DNA of 6,688 bases from Planctomicrobium sp. (GTDB lineage: Bacteria > Planctomycetota > Planctomycetia > Planctomycetales > Planctomycetaceae): the NCBI GenBank assembly GCA_029259835.1, contig JAJDEL010000566.1:1-6688 (forward strand). Direction: 5' to 3'. Positions 5,426-6,688 of this stretch are shown here, in pieces (positions within the stretch are counted from its first letter, which is position 1; every line of letters begins with the position of its first letter). The translations under genes and the position numbers were made by a program. The notes beneath the pieces were generated by a model that did not search any database, had not been told where the DNA came from, and saw only the letters and a program-made list of their open reading frames with translations.

Positions 5426-6688
5426 ATGCTTACTTCCATCATTCAATTCTGTACCCGTGAACGTCTCATCGTTTTGCTGGTGACCGCGGTGGTCATCGCG
5501 TTTGGAATCTATTCGACTCGCGAAGTTCCGATCGATGCCATTCCCGATATTGGTGAGAATCAGGTCATCGTCTTCACGGCATGGCCGGGGCGTTCGCCGA
5601 AGGATGTTGAAGATCAGATCACGTATCCACTTTCGGTCGCACTACTCGCCGTTCCTGATGCCAAAAGCGTGCGAGGCAAGAGTCTGTTCGGTTACAGCTT
5701 TGTGCAGGTGACATTCTCGGACGACACAGACTTCTACTGGGCCAGATCGCGTGTCTCTGAACAGTTGGGCACGGCGGCTTCTTTGCTGCCTGATGGAGTT
5801 ATTCCGACACTTGGTCCGGACGCAACAGGTCTGGGACAGGTTTATTACTACACACTCACTCCACCGCCTGGAATGAATTTGGCAGAACTACGCAGCTTGC
5901 AGGACTTCGTTGTGAAGTACGAACTGCAAGCGGTTCCTGGAGTGAGTGAAGTCGCAAGTGTCGGTGGTTATGTCCGGCAGTACCAGATCGAAGTCGATCC
6001 GGACAAACTCCGATTTTACGATGTCCCGCTCGACAAACTGATTGCAGCTGTCAAAGCCTCTAACACGGATGTGGGAGCCAAAACGGTTGAATCATCCGGA
6101 ATGGAATTCATTATTCGTGGTCGTGGTTTCATCGGTGCCGACCAGAATGTCTCCAATGCTGTCGAGGATATTGAGAAGACGGTTGTCATCTCGCGTGATG
6201 GAATTCCAATTCGCGTTCGTGATTTAGGTGTTGTCCAAGTCGGTCCAGATTTTCGACGTGGCGCGATAGATCTCAACGGAGCGGAAGCCGTCGGTGGTGT
6301 TGTCATCATGCGTTTCGGCGAGAACCCGCGCAAAGTCATCGAAGGAATCAAGGCGAAAATTCGGCAGATCGAGCCATCTCTGAAAGGTGTGACGATCAAT
6401 GGAATCTATGATCGCACGGGTTTAGTCGATGAAACGATCGGGACGCTAACCACGGCGCTCACGGAAGAAATCATGATCACGGCAGTTGTGATTCTGCTGT
6501 TCTTGCTACACGTGCGAGCCAGTATCGTTGTCGCTGCGACTTTGCCTATCGCGGTATTAATGGCGTTCATTGCGATGAATGTCTTCGGCGTGGACGCCAA
6601 TATCATGTCACTGGCGGGGATTGCGATCGCGATTGGCACCATGGTCGACATGGGCATCATTGTGTCGGAAACGATTTACGACCACCTT
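5426..6688 (+). CDS. CusA-type heavy-metal efflux RND pump, N-terminal 421 residues (3' end cut by window edge)
   Basis: The frame is open to the window end and covers about 40% of a usual 1,040-residue HME-RND transporter, the proton-driven inner-membrane pump of a tripartite exporter. TM1 lies at about 11-29, followed by REVPIDAIPD. The periplasmic porter region has VEDQITYPL (61-69), DFYWARSRV, LGPDATGLG, LRSLQDF and VPGVSEVASVGG, which match CusA more closely than CzcA from memory. TM2 begins about 348, and the window ends in TM4 with NIMSLAGIAIAIGTMVD. Asp408 aligns with the proton-relay Asp405 of E. coli CusA. M394 and M406 align with the CusA substrate-path methionines M391 and M403. 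By the same recalled alignment, M410 is V413 and M271 is F276 here. Together with the adaptor three bases upstream it forms a cusBA-like operon. The family is certain; the exact metal is not. Confidence 0.94.
   Translation, partial: MLTSIIQFCTRERLIVLLVTAVVIAFGIYSTREVPIDAIPDIGENQVIVFTAWPGRSPKDVEDQITYPLSVALLAVPDAKSVRGKSLFGYSFVQVTFSDDTDFYWARSRVSEQLGTAASLLPDGVIPTLGPDATGLGQVYYYTLTPPPGMNLAELRSLQDFVVKYELQAVPGVSEVASVGGYVRQYQIEVDPDKLRFYDVPLDKLIAAVKASNTDVGAKTVESSGMEFIIRGRGFIGADQNVSNAVEDIEKTVVISRDGIPIRVRDLGVVQVGPDFRRGAIDLNGAEAVGGVVIMRFGENPRKVIEGIKAKIRQIEPSLKGVTINGIYDRTGLVDETIGTLTTALTEEIMITAVVILLFLLHVRASIVVAATLPIAVLMAFIAMNVFGVDANIMSLAGIAIAIGTMVDMGIIVSETIYDHL

Noticed and set aside
6016..6399. Antisense 127-residue open frame inside the pump gene
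   Set aside because: The sense frame is an unmistakable RND pump, and the antisense product has no recognisable domain.

Overview
The window reads entirely on the + strand and looks like a piece of a Gram-negative chromosome, most plausibly from the Planctomycetota. That placement is an inference. It rests on moderate GC, a short lipoprotein carrying a CPIMG/FCCxxC (YHS-like) motif, a heavy-metal adaptor with CPMHP domains plus a DUF3347 tail, and a multiheme cytochrome of a type I associate with that phylum. No marker gene proves it.

Region 1 (1-1868) is a redox or membrane pair. The left edge cuts a protein that has a histidine-bearing transmembrane helix followed by a complete DUF547 domain. 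Its stop codon overlaps, as ATGA, the start of a membrane-anchored cytochrome c with seven CxxCH haem sites. The overlap argues for translational coupling and a shared membrane-associated electron-transfer role, but the reaction cannot be told from this window.

Region 2 (1869-2856) is a sparse stretch around one small orphan gene. This encodes a 143-residue protein with an N-terminal hydrophobic segment and twelve cysteines packed into 46 residues. The 315 bases after it hold a perfect hairpin, a weak terminator-like element and a perfect 7-7-7 inverted repeat, but no convincing gene.

Region 3 (2857-6688) is a heavy-metal efflux cluster. It contains a YHS-like lipoprotein with a histidine-rich tail, then a CusB/CzcB-type periplasmic adaptor (691 aa) with two heavy-metal-binding domains and a C-terminal DUF3347 domain. 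Three bases later comes the first 421 codons of a CusA-type RND pump, cut by the right edge. Together these would capture a soft metal in the periplasm (Cu(I)/Ag(I) is the best guess) and hand it to a tripartite exporter. No outer-membrane channel and no regulator lie in the window. I see no RNA gene, CRISPR array or mobile element.

The window is mostly recognisable biology. The parts least explained by known families are the cysteine-rich orphan, the His-helix/DUF547 fusion joined to a heptahaem cytochrome, and the departure of the pump from the E. coli CusA methionine pattern.
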